This document shows, piece after piece, positions 1 to 8,173 of a DNA stretch of 64,000 bases. The notes under the pieces were generated by a model. That model saw nothing but the letters and a program-made list of their open reading frames with translations, ran no database searches and was not told where the DNA came from. Position 1 is the stretch's first letter; each line of letters opens with the position of its first letter. Source of the DNA: Herbidospora sakaeratensis (lineage in GTDB: Bacteria > Actinomycetota > Actinomycetes > Streptosporangiales > Streptosporangiaceae); NCBI RefSeq assembly GCF_001570525.1, contig NZ_BBXC01000018.1:182559-246558 (forward strand). The letters run 5' to 3'. The position numbers and the translations under genes were made by a program.

Positions 1-430
1 GGGTGTAGTGGTCGCCCGAAACCTCGGTGAGACGCGGGTAACGCCGGATCTCCAGCCGCCAGCCCTGGTCGTCGGTGAGGTGCAGGTGCAGCACGTTCAG
101 CTTCAGCTCGGCGATCAGGTCGATCAGCCGCAGGATGAACGCCTTGGGCATGAAGTGCCGCGCCACGTCGAGCATCACCCCGCGCCACCCGAACCGGGGC
201 GCGTCCTCGATCACCCCCTCCGGGAGCCGCTCGCCGAGCTGGCGGAGCGTCTGCCGCCCGTAGTAGGCCCCGGCGGGCCCACCGGACGCCAGCTCGATGC
301 CGCCCTCGCCGACGGTCAGGCGGTAGCCCTCCTCCGGCAGGCCCGGGTCGGGTCGGTGCCGGACGAGATCCTCGGAGAACGTGACGGAGCCCCCGAGGAC
401 GGCCAGGTCACGTGGCCGCGGAATGATCAC
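1..430 (-). CDS. dasD: GH20 beta-N-acetylhexosaminidase, N-terminal part (DasD-like), cut by window edge
   Basis: The 143 visible codons start at a GTG (430) preceded by an AAAGGAA ribosome site. They include an N-terminal GH20b-like region ending in AYYGRQTLRQL and the entry to the catalytic barrel (RGVMLDVARHFMP, then LNVLHLHLTDDQGWRLEI), both characteristic of glycoside hydrolase family 20. The enzyme would remove terminal GlcNAc from chitobiose or chito-oligosaccharides. No signal peptide is visible, so a cytoplasmic enzyme acting on imported chitobiose is likely. It lies 15 bp after the DasC-like permease gene and completes a dasA-dasB-dasC-dasD order as known in Streptomyces. The catalytic Asp-Glu pair lies beyond the window. 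Family assignment is secure; the dasD name rests on context. Confidence 0.85.
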   Translation of the reverse strand, partial: MIIPRPRDLAVLGGSVTFSEDLVRHRPDPGLPEEGYRLTVGEGGIELASGGPAGAYYGRQTLRQLGERLPEGVIEDAPRFGWRGVMLDVARHFMPKAFILRLIDLIAELKLNVLHLHLTDDQGWRLEIRRYPRLTEVSGDHYT

Positions 431-445
431 GTTGGGTTTCCTTTC

Positions 446-1267
446 TCAGCCCTTGACCGCGCCGGCGATGATCCCGGAGGTCACCCGGCGCTGGAGGATC
501 AGGAAGATCAGCAAGACCGGCAGCATGAAGAGCGTGGCGGCGGCCATGGTGGCGCCCCAGTCGGTGCCGAAGACGTTGGAGAAGGACGAGAGCCAGACGG
601 GCAGCGTGCGGTCGTCCTGGTTCTTGATGATGAGCGCGTTGGCGAACGCGAACTCGTTCCACGCGGTGATGAAGCCGAACAACGAGGTCGACATCAGGCC
701 CGGTGCGAGCAGCGGGAGCACGACCTTGCGGAACGCGGCCGACCGGCTGGCGCCGTCCATCTGGGCGGCCTCCTCCAGTTCCTCCGGGATGGCCGCGAGG
801 AAGCCGCGCAGGGTGACGATCGTGAAGGGCAGCGTGCTCATGAAGTAGATGAGCGTCAGCATGGAGAGCTTGTCGAGCATGCCGGTGTCGCGGGCGATGA
901 TGAACATCGGGATCAGCAGCGCCTCCCACGGGGCCATCTGCGCGATGAACACCATGAGGATGAACGCCTTGCGGCCGCGCCAGCGCATGCGGGCCACCGC
1001 GAACGCGGCCAGCAGCGCCACGACCAGGCTGAGCAGCACCGCGCCGAGCGACACCAGCAGCGAGTTGCGCCAGAACAGGGCGAAGCCCTCGGAGCCGATC
1101 GCGGTGGCGAAGTGGTCGAGCGTCGGGTGGAGCGGGAGGAACTGCGGGGTGTCGGCCTGGATGTCGCGGGTGGGCTTGAACGCCGTGACGACCATCCAGT
1201 AGACGGGGAAGACCGAGACGACGAGCACCGACAGGGCGGCGAGCGTGATGGGGAGACGCCTGATCAC
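446..1267 (-). CDS. dasC: Carbohydrate ABC transporter permease, MalG/DasC type
   Basis: This 273-aa inner-membrane permease of the MalG class has six predicted hydrophobic segments. The cytoplasmic EAA loop reads EELEEAAQMDGASRSAAFRKVVLPLLAPG (given here only as its recognisable core, EEAAQMDGAS, near residue 170). The GTG start at 1267 overlaps the stop of the upstream permease by 4 bp, which implies translational coupling. It should form the channel with the DasB-like partner and import N,N'-diacetylchitobiose or another amino sugar. No ATPase gene is present in the cluster, as in Streptomyces, where the shared ATPase MsiK energises DasABC. The substrate is inferred from operon context only. 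Confidence 0.85.
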   Translation of the reverse strand: MIRRLPITLAALSVLVVSVFPVYWMVVTAFKPTRDIQADTPQFLPLHPTLDHFATAIGSEGFALFWRNSLLVSLGAVLLSLVVALLAAFAVARMRWRGRKAFILMVFIAQMAPWEALLIPMFIIARDTGMLDKLSMLTLIYFMSTLPFTIVTLRGFLAAIPEELEEAAQMDGASRSAAFRKVVLPLLAPGLMSTSLFGFITAWNEFAFANALIIKNQDDRTLPVWLSSFSNVFGTDWGATMAAATLFMLPVLLIFLILQRRVTSGIIAGAVKG

Positions 1268-2220
1268 TTGTCCGCTCCCTCGTGCTTGTACATTCGGCGC
1301 AGGTGCGGCACCAGCACGACCAGGAGGATCAGCACGGTCAGCGTCGAGATGGCCGAGCCGAGGTCGTATTTGTGCAGCGACTGGGCGACCTGGTAGGCGT
1401 ACACCGGCAGGGTGGTGGTCGCGCCGTCAGGGCCGCCCTGGCTGATCGCCCAGATCTGGGCGAAACACTTGAAGACCCAGATGATCTCCAGCGACGTGAT
1501 CAGGCCGAACAGCGGCCGGAGCATGGGGAAGGTGACGTCGCGGAAGACCTGCCACCCGGTCGCGCCGTCGATGCGGGCCGCCTCGAACAGCTCCTGGGGG
1601 ATGGTGGTCAGGCCGGCGTACAGGGTCAGCGCCGCGAACGGCACCGACTGCCAGACGACGAGCAGCACCATGATGGCGAACGTGGCGGTCCCGTTCGCGA
1701 ACCACGTGTAGCCGTCGAACCGGCTGAACCCGATGGTGGTCAGCAACCAGTTGACCACTCCGAGCTTCGACTGGAACAGCCACTGGAAGATCGTGGTGGC
1801 CGCCAGGACGGGCGTCGCCCAGGTCAGCACCAGCCCCGCCAGGACCGCCAGCCGCAGCCTCTTGCCGAGCCGCGCGACCATCAGCGCGACCAGGGTGGAG
1901 ATGACCATGATCAGGACGACGTTGACGCCCGTCCAGACCAGGGTCCTTCTGACGACCGCCCAGAACTCCGCCGAGCCCAGCGCCTCGTGGTAGTTCTCCA
2001 GCCCCACGAACGCGGCCCCGCCCCTGATGAGCTCGCCGGTCCTGAAGTGCTGGAACGAGATGATCACACTGCGGATCAGCGGATAGAACAGCAGGTAGGC
2101 GGTGCCGGCGACGGTCGGGATCACCAGCAGGTACGGCCACAGGGCCGGGAGGCCGCGCCTCCGTCTCGGTGGCGGCGGGGCCGCCGCGGCGACGGGCCGC
2201 TCGGGAGCCTGCGTGACCAC
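1264..2220 (-). CDS. dasB: Carbohydrate ABC transporter permease, MalF/DasB type
   Basis: A 318-aa permease of the MalF class. The N-terminus is Pro/Arg-rich and cytoplasmic, followed by a first membrane helix (LWPYLLVIPTVAGTAYLLFY) and later helices, with the EAA motif EAARIDGATGWQVF. The GTG start at 2220 was chosen because it has an AAGGAAGGA ribosome site about 6 bp upstream. Reading further upstream runs into the dasA-dasB gap in the wrong frame for dasA. A 101-bp gap containing two GGGCCCGTCC segments separates it from dasA, where a stem-loop could reduce permease expression relative to the binding protein. It works with the DasC-like permease; an amino-sugar substrate is inferred. Confidence 0.85.
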   Translation of the reverse strand: MVTQAPERPVAAAAPPPPRRRRGLPALWPYLLVIPTVAGTAYLLFYPLIRSVIISFQHFRTGELIRGGAAFVGLENYHEALGSAEFWAVVRRTLVWTGVNVVLIMVISTLVALMVARLGKRLRLAVLAGLVLTWATPVLAATTIFQWLFQSKLGVVNWLLTTIGFSRFDGYTWFANGTATFAIMVLLVVWQSVPFAALTLYAGLTTIPQELFEAARIDGATGWQVFRDVTFPMLRPLFGLITSLEIIWVFKCFAQIWAISQGGPDGATTTLPVYAYQVAQSLHKYDLGSAISTLTVLILLVVLVPHLRRMYKHEGADK

Positions 2221-2321
2221 AGGAGTCCTTCCTTCTCTGTACGAACCGGTCAAGGACGGGCCCGCCCGCGCGACCCCGGGAATTGGGAGACGCGGCCGGC
2301 ACGGACGGGCCCGGGACTGTG

Positions 2322-3590
2322 TCAGGACTTCGTGTTGAGGATGTCGGCGATGACCTGGGACGCCTTGGCGGCCTCGGCCGCGCCGTCGGTGCCGGTCAGG
2401 TAGGTCGTCATGTACTCCTTGATGACGTTCTTGGCCTCGACCGCCGCCCAGTTCGCCGAGTTCGGCGTGGCGTGGCCGTTGGCGGCGCCCTTGGCCATCG
2501 CGGCCGCGCCCTCGCTGGTCAGCACGCCGCCGAGCGAGACCCGGTTCGGCACGTAGGACATCTCGGTGGCCATCGCCGTCTGGAACTTCTCTCCGGCGAG
2601 GGCCTTGATGACCTCGTACGCGAGATCGGGGTTCTTGGACGCCTCGGGGATGATCAGGTCGCTGCCGCCGGTGAAGACGGCGCCGGGCTTGTCGGCGGTC
2701 TTGCCGGGGATCGGGAAGAAGCCGAGCTTGCCGGCCAGGTCGGGGTTGGCCTTCTCGATGGCCACCGCGCCGCCGGGCGAGGAGATGAGCTGCGCGACGT
2801 TGCCCTTGGCGAACACGTCGGCCTGCGGCGGGTTGGCCTCGTCGGAGTCCTTCGGGCCCTCGCCGAGCGCCTGGAGCTGCTTGTAGAAGTCGATCCCGGC
2901 CAGCGCCTGCGGGCTGTCGAGGCCGCCCTTCCACATCCCGCCCTCGTTGAGGGCCAGGTCGCCGCCCTCGTCCCAGATGAACCCGGCCAGGGTGTACCAG
3001 TTCTGGCCCGGCAGGTAGATGCCCTGGTTGCCGTCGGCGTTGAGCTTGGTGGTCACGTCGATCCACTCGTCCCGCGTCGCGGGCGGGGTGGTCACGCCGG
3101 CCTTCTCGAACAGGGCCTTGTTGTAGATGACGACGCGGTTGGCGGCGTACCACGGGATGCCGAACTGCTTGCCGTCGATCTTGCCGGGGTCGGCGAGGCC
3201 GGGCAGCCAGTCGGCCCCCTGGAGCTCGGTGACCTTGTCGGTGAGGTCCTTCACGCCGCCGCTGGCGGCGTACTCGGCGACCTGGGTGTTGCCGACCTCG
3301 ATCACGTCGGGGGCGTCGTTGCTGGCCAGGGCGCTGGTGACCTTCTGGCCGATGCCGTCCCACTCCTGGATCTGGACGTCGAGCGTGACCCCTTGGTGCG
3401 CGGCCTCGAAGTCGCGCTCGAAGGTGCCGAGCAGGGCGTCGGACATGCTGTCGCGCATGATCCAGACGGTGAGCGCGGTCGCGGCGGGCGCGGTGCTGTC
3501 AGTGGGCGACTCGGTGGACGAAGAGCCGCATGCGGTGAGCCCGGCGGCGAGCGCCAGGACCGCCGCCGCGGCGAGGAACCGGGGGGCCAT
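2322..3590 (-). CDS. dasA: Extracellular sugar-binding lipoprotein, DasA type
   Basis: A 422-aa family 1 extracellular solute-binding protein. The N-terminus is a lipoprotein signal (MAPRFLAAAAVLALAAGLTAC) with lipobox LTAC, so Cys21 should be lipidated and the protein tethered outside the membrane. The body contains fold-typical segments such as VTLDVQIQEWDGIGQKV and PDVIEVGNTQVAEYA. It is the first gene of the operon and is divergent from the GntR regulator. The intergenic region carries DasR-type boxes, which suggests N,N'-diacetylchitobiose as ligand and GlcN-6-P-responsive repression. The binding-protein call is secure; the ligand is inferred. Confidence 0.85.
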   Translation of the reverse strand: MAPRFLAAAAVLALAAGLTACGSSSTESPTDSTAPAATALTVWIMRDSMSDALLGTFERDFEAAHQGVTLDVQIQEWDGIGQKVTSALASNDAPDVIEVGNTQVAEYAASGGVKDLTDKVTELQGADWLPGLADPGKIDGKQFGIPWYAANRVVIYNKALFEKAGVTTPPATRDEWIDVTTKLNADGNQGIYLPGQNWYTLAGFIWDEGGDLALNEGGMWKGGLDSPQALAGIDFYKQLQALGEGPKDSDEANPPQADVFAKGNVAQLISSPGGAVAIEKANPDLAGKLGFFPIPGKTADKPGAVFTGGSDLIIPEASKNPDLAYEVIKALAGEKFQTAMATEMSYVPNRVSLGGVLTSEGAAAMAKGAANGHATPNSANWAAVEAKNVIKEYMTTYLTGTDGAAEAAKASQVIADILNTKS

Positions 3591-3600
3591 TGGTTCTCCC

Positions 3601-3719
3601 AGTGGTCAGATATTGGTAAGCAATCTGCCTGCTGGCGCTAGAGTGGTCTTAACCAGTAGACCCGTCAAGACCCGTTATTCAGTGTTTACATTCGACAACT
3701 GGTAAGACGCTGGTAAGGT
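3601..3719. promoter_or_regulatory. DasR-type operators and divergent dasA/dasR promoters
   Basis: AGTGGTCTTAACCAGT at 3642-3657 is a near-palindrome that closely resembles the known DasR-responsive element ACTGGTCTAGACCACT. A second, weaker box, ACTGGTAAGACGCTGG, lies at 3698-3713. A third half-conserved box, AGTGGTCAGATATTGG, lies at 3601-3616, directly upstream of the dasA ribosome site. For dasR a promoter TCGACA (3692-3697), 16-bp spacer, TAAGGT (3714-3719) ends 7 bases before the GTG start, so the mRNA may be leaderless. The second box fills that spacer, which suggests autorepression. Resemblance was judged by eye. Confidence 0.7.
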
Positions 3720-3726
3720 CGGGGAC

Positions 3727-4461
3727 GTGACTGTCAACATGCGGGCGGGGCTGAAGCGCGACCGGGTACGCGACTTCCTGCTCGACTACGTGGCCGACAA
3801 GAAACCCGGCGAGGCCATCCCGTCGGAGCGTGACCTGTGCAAGGAACTGGGCGTCTCCCGCCCGACCCTGCGCGCGGCCATAGACGACCTGGTGCGCTCG
3901 GGCGTCCTGGTCCGCGAACACGGCCGCGGCACCTTCACCGGCCCCCAGCGCGTCACCCAGGCGCTGTCGGCGACCCAGACTGGATCGTTCTACGCGCCGC
4001 CGGCCGAGGGGAAATGGCTGAGCGCGATCCTGGAGTTCGCCTCGTCACCGGCCGGCCCGCAACTGACCAGCCGCCTGCAGCTCGCGCCCGCGACGCCCGT
4101 CCTGCGGGTGGTGCGCCTGCGCGTCGTCGACGACGCGCCGATGGCGATCGAACGCCTCCACCTGCCCCACGAGCTGGTCGCCGGGCTGCGGCCGGCCGAC
4201 ATGGAGACGGGGTCGTTCTACAAGGTGCTGCGCGAACGGTTCGGGGTCGACGTGCGCAGCGCGGTGCAGACCATCGAGGCGACGGTGACCGACGAGACGG
4301 AGGCCGAACTGCTGGGCGTGCCGGAGCACTTCCCGGCGCTGCTGGTGGAGCGCACGACGCGCGACGTGAACGGGCGCATCGTGGAGTTCACCCGGTCGAT
4401 CTACCGGGGCGACCGCTACCGGGTGACCTCGGAGCTCTACTTCGACGCCGAGTCAGGCTGA
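3727..4461 (+). CDS. dasR: GntR/HutC-family regulator, DasR-like
   Basis: This 244-aa protein has an N-terminal winged helix (VRDFLLDYVADKKPGEAIPS, then ERDLCKELGVSRPTLRAAIDDLVRSGVLVREHGRGTF, residues about 13-70). A UTRA effector domain follows (residues about 95-240: TPVLRVVRLRVVDDAPMAIER and the C-terminal FTRSIYRGDRYRVTSELYF). In the DasR family, GlcN-6-P binding to UTRA releases DNA. It is divergent from dasA, the canonical dasR position, and boxes like its expected target lie between the two genes. It probably represses the adjacent chitobiose operon and perhaps other GlcNAc genes. The GTG start at 3727 fits the promoter; an internal ATG six codons later is an alternative. Its last 9 bp overlap the convergent hydrolase gene. 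Confidence 0.85.
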   Translation: MTVNMRAGLKRDRVRDFLLDYVADKKPGEAIPSERDLCKELGVSRPTLRAAIDDLVRSGVLVREHGRGTFTGPQRVTQALSATQTGSFYAPPAEGKWLSAILEFASSPAGPQLTSRLQLAPATPVLRVVRLRVVDDAPMAIERLHLPHELVAGLRPADMETGSFYKVLRERFGVDVRSAVQTIEATVTDETEAELLGVPEHFPALLVERTTRDVNGRIVEFTRSIYRGDRYRVTSELYFDAESG

Positions 4462-5277
4462 CGACACGACGGTCGCGACGAAGGCGGGGGCGTCGTCGAG
4501 CCACGGATAGTGCCCGGCCCGGGGCTGCACGACGCAGTCGGCGACGGGGAACAAGCCGGCGAACTCGCGCACCTTGGCGGGGACGCTGTTGACGTCGTAC
4601 TCCCCGGCGACGAGCAGCACCGGCGCGGCCAGCCGGCCGAGCGCCGCGCGGGTCGCGGCCGGGTCGTAGGCGCCCTCGGAGCTGAAGATCCCGGCCGCCT
4701 CCGCGTTGCGCGCCGGGCCTTCGATCGCCGCTCTGGCCGCCGCGTCGTAGCGGCCGTGGAAGAACGGCGTGATCGCCTCGGGGTCGGCCGGATGCCCTCC
4801 GATCAGCCGTTCCAGGGCTTTTATGGCCTCGGGGTACCAGGGCTCGCCGGCGCGCAGGCGGGCCACGGCGAGCCGGTCCTCTCCCGTCGGGTCGAGCCCG
4901 ACCGCGAACAGGCTCGGGGTGACCAGCACCAGGGAGCCGACCGCCTCGGGGTGCGCGGCGGCATACAGGACCGCGAGATTCGCCCCCGCGGAGTGGCCCA
5001 GCAGGGCGATCCGGCCGAGGCCCAGATGGAGGCGGAGCGCCTCCACGTCGGCGACCTGGCGGTCGCAGCGGTACGTCGCCGGATCGGCCGGGGTCGCCGA
5101 GCCTCCGGTGCCGCGCGGGTCGAGGATAACCAGCCGGCGGTGGGCCGGCAGGCCGCCGAGGTCGCCCAGGTAGGCGGCGTCCTGCATCGGCCCGCCGGGC
5201 AGCACGACCAGGGGGTCGCCCTGGCCCGTGACGCGGTAGGACAGGACGGTGCCGTCGAATGCGGAGAACGTGGGCAT
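4453..5277 (-). CDS. Alpha/beta hydrolase (proline-iminopeptidase-like fold)
   Basis: A 274-aa cytoplasmic alpha/beta hydrolase. An oxyanion-loop motif LPGGPMQ lies near residue 26, the nucleophile elbow is GHSAG (Ser96), a late acid probably lies in VAGEYDVN, and the catalytic His is in RAGHYPW. The region around residues 120-215 is a cap. The ATG at 5277 begins just downstream of the aldehyde dehydrogenase stop (17-bp gap), so the gene is probably the last of an operon with the amine oxidase and aldehyde dehydrogenase. Possible substrates are amides, esters or lactams formed in amine catabolism; nothing in the sequence fixes the substrate. Confidence 0.8.
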   Translation of the reverse strand: MPTFSAFDGTVLSYRVTGQGDPLVVLPGGPMQDAAYLGDLGGLPAHRRLVILDPRGTGGSATPADPATYRCDRQVADVEALRLHLGLGRIALLGHSAGANLAVLYAAAHPEAVGSLVLVTPSLFAVGLDPTGEDRLAVARLRAGEPWYPEAIKALERLIGGHPADPEAITPFFHGRYDAAARAAIEGPARNAEAAGIFSSEGAYDPAATRAALGRLAAPVLLVAGEYDVNSVPAKVREFAGLFPVADCVVQPRAGHYPWLDDAPAFVATVVSSA

Positions 5278-5294
5278 CGAACGTATTTTGCCAG

Positions 5295-6686
5295 TCAGGC
5301 CGGGCGGAAGGAGTCGCGTTCGGCGGGGGCGGCGTGCTTGATCATCAGGTGCCGCGTCACCGAGTACTCCCCCACCGCCTCCTGGCTCATGTCCTTGCCG
5401 AACCCGCTCCCCTTCACCCCGCCGTGCGGGGCTTCGGAGGCGATCGGCAGGTGGTCGTTCACCCAGGTCACCCCCACGTCGAGCCGGTGCGAGACGCGCA
5501 GCGCCCGCGCGACGTCCGACGACCACACCGAGGAGGCCAGCCCGTAGGGCGTGTCGTTGGCCAGCCCGACCGCCTCGTCCTCCCCGTCGAAGGGCAGGGC
5601 GACGAGGACCGGCCCGAAGACCTCGCCCTGCACGATCTCGCTCGACTGGTCGGCGTCGGCCACCAGGGTCGGCGCGTAGTAGTAGCCGGGAGCGTCGAGC
5701 GGGCCGCCCCCACGGACGACCCGGCCCGACGCCCGCGCGACGAAGCCGTGCACCCTGTCCCGGTGCTCGGCGGAGATGAGCGGGCCGATGTCGGTCCCCT
5801 CGGCCCAGGGATCGCCCGGGCGCACTTTCTCCAGCGCGGCCGCGAGGGCGTCCACGGCCTCCGCGTAGCGTGCCCGCTCCACGTAGACCCTGGTCGCCGC
5901 TGTGCAGTCCTGTCCGGTGTTGTACGTGGCCCCCATGGTCACCCCGAAGGCCATGGCCTCCAGGTCGGCGTCGGCGAACACCAGGGCGGGGGCCTTGCCG
6001 CCCAGCTCCAGGTGGACGCGCTTCAGGCCGTCGACCGCGCCGCGCATCACGGCCCTGCCGGTCGCGGTCGAGCCGGTGACGCTCACCATGTCGACGCCCG
6101 GGTCGGTCACGAGGGCCTGGCCGACGTCGCCGCCGCCGGTCACGACGCCGAGCAGCCCTTCGGGCGCGCCCGCCTCGGCCATCAGCTCGGCCAGGCGCAG
6201 GGTGGTGCGCGGGGTGCGCGGGGCGGGCTTGACGACCACGCCGTTGCCGGCCGCGACGGCCGGGCCGACCTTCCAGACGGCCATGATGAACGGGAAGTTC
6301 CACGGCGCGATCGAGCCGACCACGCCGATGGGCCGCCGGATCAGCACCGAGGTGTAGCCGGCGCTGAGCACGCCCGCGCCGGTGCCGTCGAGCGAGCGGG
6401 CCGCGCCGGCGAAGAAGCGCAGGTTGTCGGCCGCGAAGGGCAGTTCGCCGTCGCGGAAGACCGCCGCGGGCTTGCCGGTCTCCTCGACCTCCAGGCGGGT
6501 CAGCTCGTCGGCGTCGCGTTCGACCAGGTCGGCCAGGCGCAGCAGCACCCGGGCGCGCTCCGACGGGGTCGCCTCGCGCCACTGCTCGAAGGCGGCCCGC
6601 GCCTGGGCGACCTTCGCCGGGACGTCGGTGCTGTCGGGGATGTCCTCGATGACCCGGCCGGTCGCGGGGTTGATCAGAGTCGTCAT
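5295..6686 (-). CDS. NAD(P)-dependent aldehyde dehydrogenase, gamma-aminobutyraldehyde type
   Basis: This 463-aa enzyme has full-length ALDH architecture: the Rossmann entry APWNFPF (Asn130), Lys153 in VVKPAPRTPR, the general base Glu227 in LELGGKAP, catalytic Cys261 in NTGQDC, and the late motif EVFGPVLV. The GQDC rather than GQxC/S context and the PRTPR motif resemble aminoaldehyde dehydrogenases such as PatD/KauB. It follows an FAD amine oxidase by 11 bp and precedes an alpha/beta hydrolase. Expected role: oxidising the aminoaldehyde made by the oxidase, for example 4-aminobutyraldehyde to GABA. That substrate is an inference from operon structure and the nearby polyamine importer. Confidence 0.85.
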   Translation of the reverse strand: MTTLINPATGRVIEDIPDSTDVPAKVAQARAAFEQWREATPSERARVLLRLADLVERDADELTRLEVEETGKPAAVFRDGELPFAADNLRFFAGAARSLDGTGAGVLSAGYTSVLIRRPIGVVGSIAPWNFPFIMAVWKVGPAVAAGNGVVVKPAPRTPRTTLRLAELMAEAGAPEGLLGVVTGGGDVGQALVTDPGVDMVSVTGSTATGRAVMRGAVDGLKRVHLELGGKAPALVFADADLEAMAFGVTMGATYNTGQDCTAATRVYVERARYAEAVDALAAALEKVRPGDPWAEGTDIGPLISAEHRDRVHGFVARASGRVVRGGGPLDAPGYYYAPTLVADADQSSEIVQGEVFGPVLVALPFDGEDEAVGLANDTPYGLASSVWSSDVARALRVSHRLDVGVTWVNDHLPIASEAPHGGVKGSGFGKDMSQEAVGEYSVTRHLMIKHAAPAERDSFRPA

Positions 6687-6697
6687 GTGCGGGTCTT

Positions 6698-8065
6698 CTA
6701 ACTGTCGAAACCGATGCCGAAGCGGTCGAGCACGCGCAACCACGGGCCGCGCCTGCCCTCGTTCGCGTCGGCGCGGGCCAGGGCCCGGCGGGTGAACTCG
6801 ACCACCGGCCACCTGAGGGGCTCGGGCGGGAACGGCACCGGGCGGCGGCGCACCATCGTCAGCCCGGTACGCCGCGTCTCCCGCCGCGCCAGCAGGTCGA
6901 GCCCGGCGAGGGCGCCGAAGCGCGAGGCGCCCACGCCGAGCCCGGTGTAGCCGAGGGCGTAGGCCACCCGGCCGCCGAGGGCGGTGCCGAAGAACGGGGT
7001 GAAGCGGCTGGTCGAGTCGATCAGGCCGCCCCAGCGGTGGGTCGCCCGCACGCCTTCGAGCTGCGGGAACGTCTCCAGCAGATGGCGGGCGAGCAGGGCG
7101 TGGGAGGCGGGGCGCTGGTCGGTGCCGCCGCCCGCGAAGTTGTAGACGGCGTCGTAGCCGCCGAACAGCAGCCGCCCGTCGGCGGTCAGCCGGTAGTAGT
7201 GGAACTGGTTGCCCGCGTCGGTGATGCCCTGCGCCTCGGCCCACCCCAGCGAGGCCCGCCGTTCGGCGTCGAGCGGCTCGGTGACCAGCACGTAGTCCCA
7301 CACCGGCAGCACGTAGTTGCGCAGCCGCCGCAGCGGCGACGGGAACGCGTTGGTCGCGATGAGCACCTGGCGGGCGTCGAACGCGCCGTGGGGCGTGGGC
7401 ACGCGTACCGACGAACCGGAGCGTTCCATGCCGGTCACCGGCGTGTGCTCGTAGATCCGCACGCCCAGGTTCTCGGCGACGCGGCGCAGGCCCCAGGCCA
7501 GTTTCACCGGGTCGACGAGGCCGCCGGTGCCGCGCAGCCGGAGTCCGCCCAGGTAGGTGGGCGAGTGGACGTCGGCCCGCATGTCGTCGGCGTCCAGGAA
7601 TGTGGCGTCCTCGCCATGGTCCCGGTGGCGCTTTTCGGCGGTCCGCAATTCGGTGACCTGGTGGGGCGCAACGGCGACCGTCGTCTTGCCGATCAGCCGC
7701 AGGTCGGCGTCGATCTCGTGCCGGGCCACGAAATCGGCGATGGCGGCCAGGTTCTCGCGGCCGATCGCCAGCAGCAGATCGATCTCCCCAGGCCAGCGGT
7801 GCGCGCCGTGCGTCAGGCCGTGGGTGATGGAGTCGGCGATGAAGCCCCCGTTGCGGCCGGTGGCGCCGAACGCGATACGTTCGGCTTCCACCAGAACGAC
7901 GTCGCAGGCGGGGTTTTCTTGTTTGGCCAGCACAGCAGCCCAGAGGCCGGTGAAGCCGCCGCCCACGATCAGCAGGTCGGCCGTCGTGGTCCCCGTCAGC
8001 GGCGGATACGCGGCCGGAGCGGGCCGGTCGGTCCAGAAGACCCGCGGCAGTGCGTCCGTAATCAC
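6698..8065 (-). CDS. FAD-dependent amine oxidoreductase (PuuB/OrdL-like, DAO family)
   Basis: A 455-aa DAO-fold flavoenzyme. The dinucleotide-binding motif is LLIVGGGFTGLWAA (GGGFTG at 35-40), followed by the acidic strand end VVLVEAERIAFGATGRNGG that contacts FAD. The segment VTGMERSGSSVRVPTPHGA and the C-terminal LGYTGLGVGAS are also typical of gamma-glutamylputrescine or related amine oxidases. The GTG start at 8065 has a GGAGGGG site. It heads the operon with the aldehyde dehydrogenase and hydrolase and is divergent from a TetR gene. It likely oxidises an amine to aldehyde plus ammonia and H2O2. No PuuA-type glutamine synthetase is present here, so a free or acetylated polyamine substrate is possible. 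Confidence 0.8.
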   Translation of the reverse strand: MITDALPRVFWTDRPAPAAYPPLTGTTTADLLIVGGGFTGLWAAVLAKQENPACDVVLVEAERIAFGATGRNGGFIADSITHGLTHGAHRWPGEIDLLLAIGRENLAAIADFVARHEIDADLRLIGKTTVAVAPHQVTELRTAEKRHRDHGEDATFLDADDMRADVHSPTYLGGLRLRGTGGLVDPVKLAWGLRRVAENLGVRIYEHTPVTGMERSGSSVRVPTPHGAFDARQVLIATNAFPSPLRRLRNYVLPVWDYVLVTEPLDAERRASLGWAEAQGITDAGNQFHYYRLTADGRLLFGGYDAVYNFAGGGTDQRPASHALLARHLLETFPQLEGVRATHRWGGLIDSTSRFTPFFGTALGGRVAYALGYTGLGVGASRFGALAGLDLLARRETRRTGLTMVRRRPVPFPPEPLRWPVVEFTRRALARADANEGRRGPWLRVLDRFGIGFDS

Positions 8066-8087
8066 GATCCCCTCCGACCGATATTTG

Positions 8088-8103
8088 TTGAATCGTGATT
8101 CAA
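8088..8103. promoter_or_regulatory. Perfect inverted repeat, likely TetR operator
   Basis: TTGAATCGTGATTCAA consists of two 7-bp arms around GT. It lies 23 bp upstream of the amine oxidase start and 70 bp upstream of the TetR start, in the shared divergent promoter region. Its AT-rich composition stands out from the surrounding DNA. It is the obvious candidate operator for the TetR protein encoded next to it. Confidence 0.65.
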
Positions 8104-8173
8104 ATACTTATCGAGCAACCACGTCAAGAGCTGCGACACTAGTTGTGAGATCCTCCATACGGGGCGGGGTGCG

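Noticed and set aside
8..1396. Long open frame on the plus strand across the das permease genes
   Set aside because: It is antisense to the minus-strand GH20/permease genes, has no ribosome site or domain, and reads as Gly/Arg/Asp-rich low complexity typical of opposite-strand frames in high-GC DNA.
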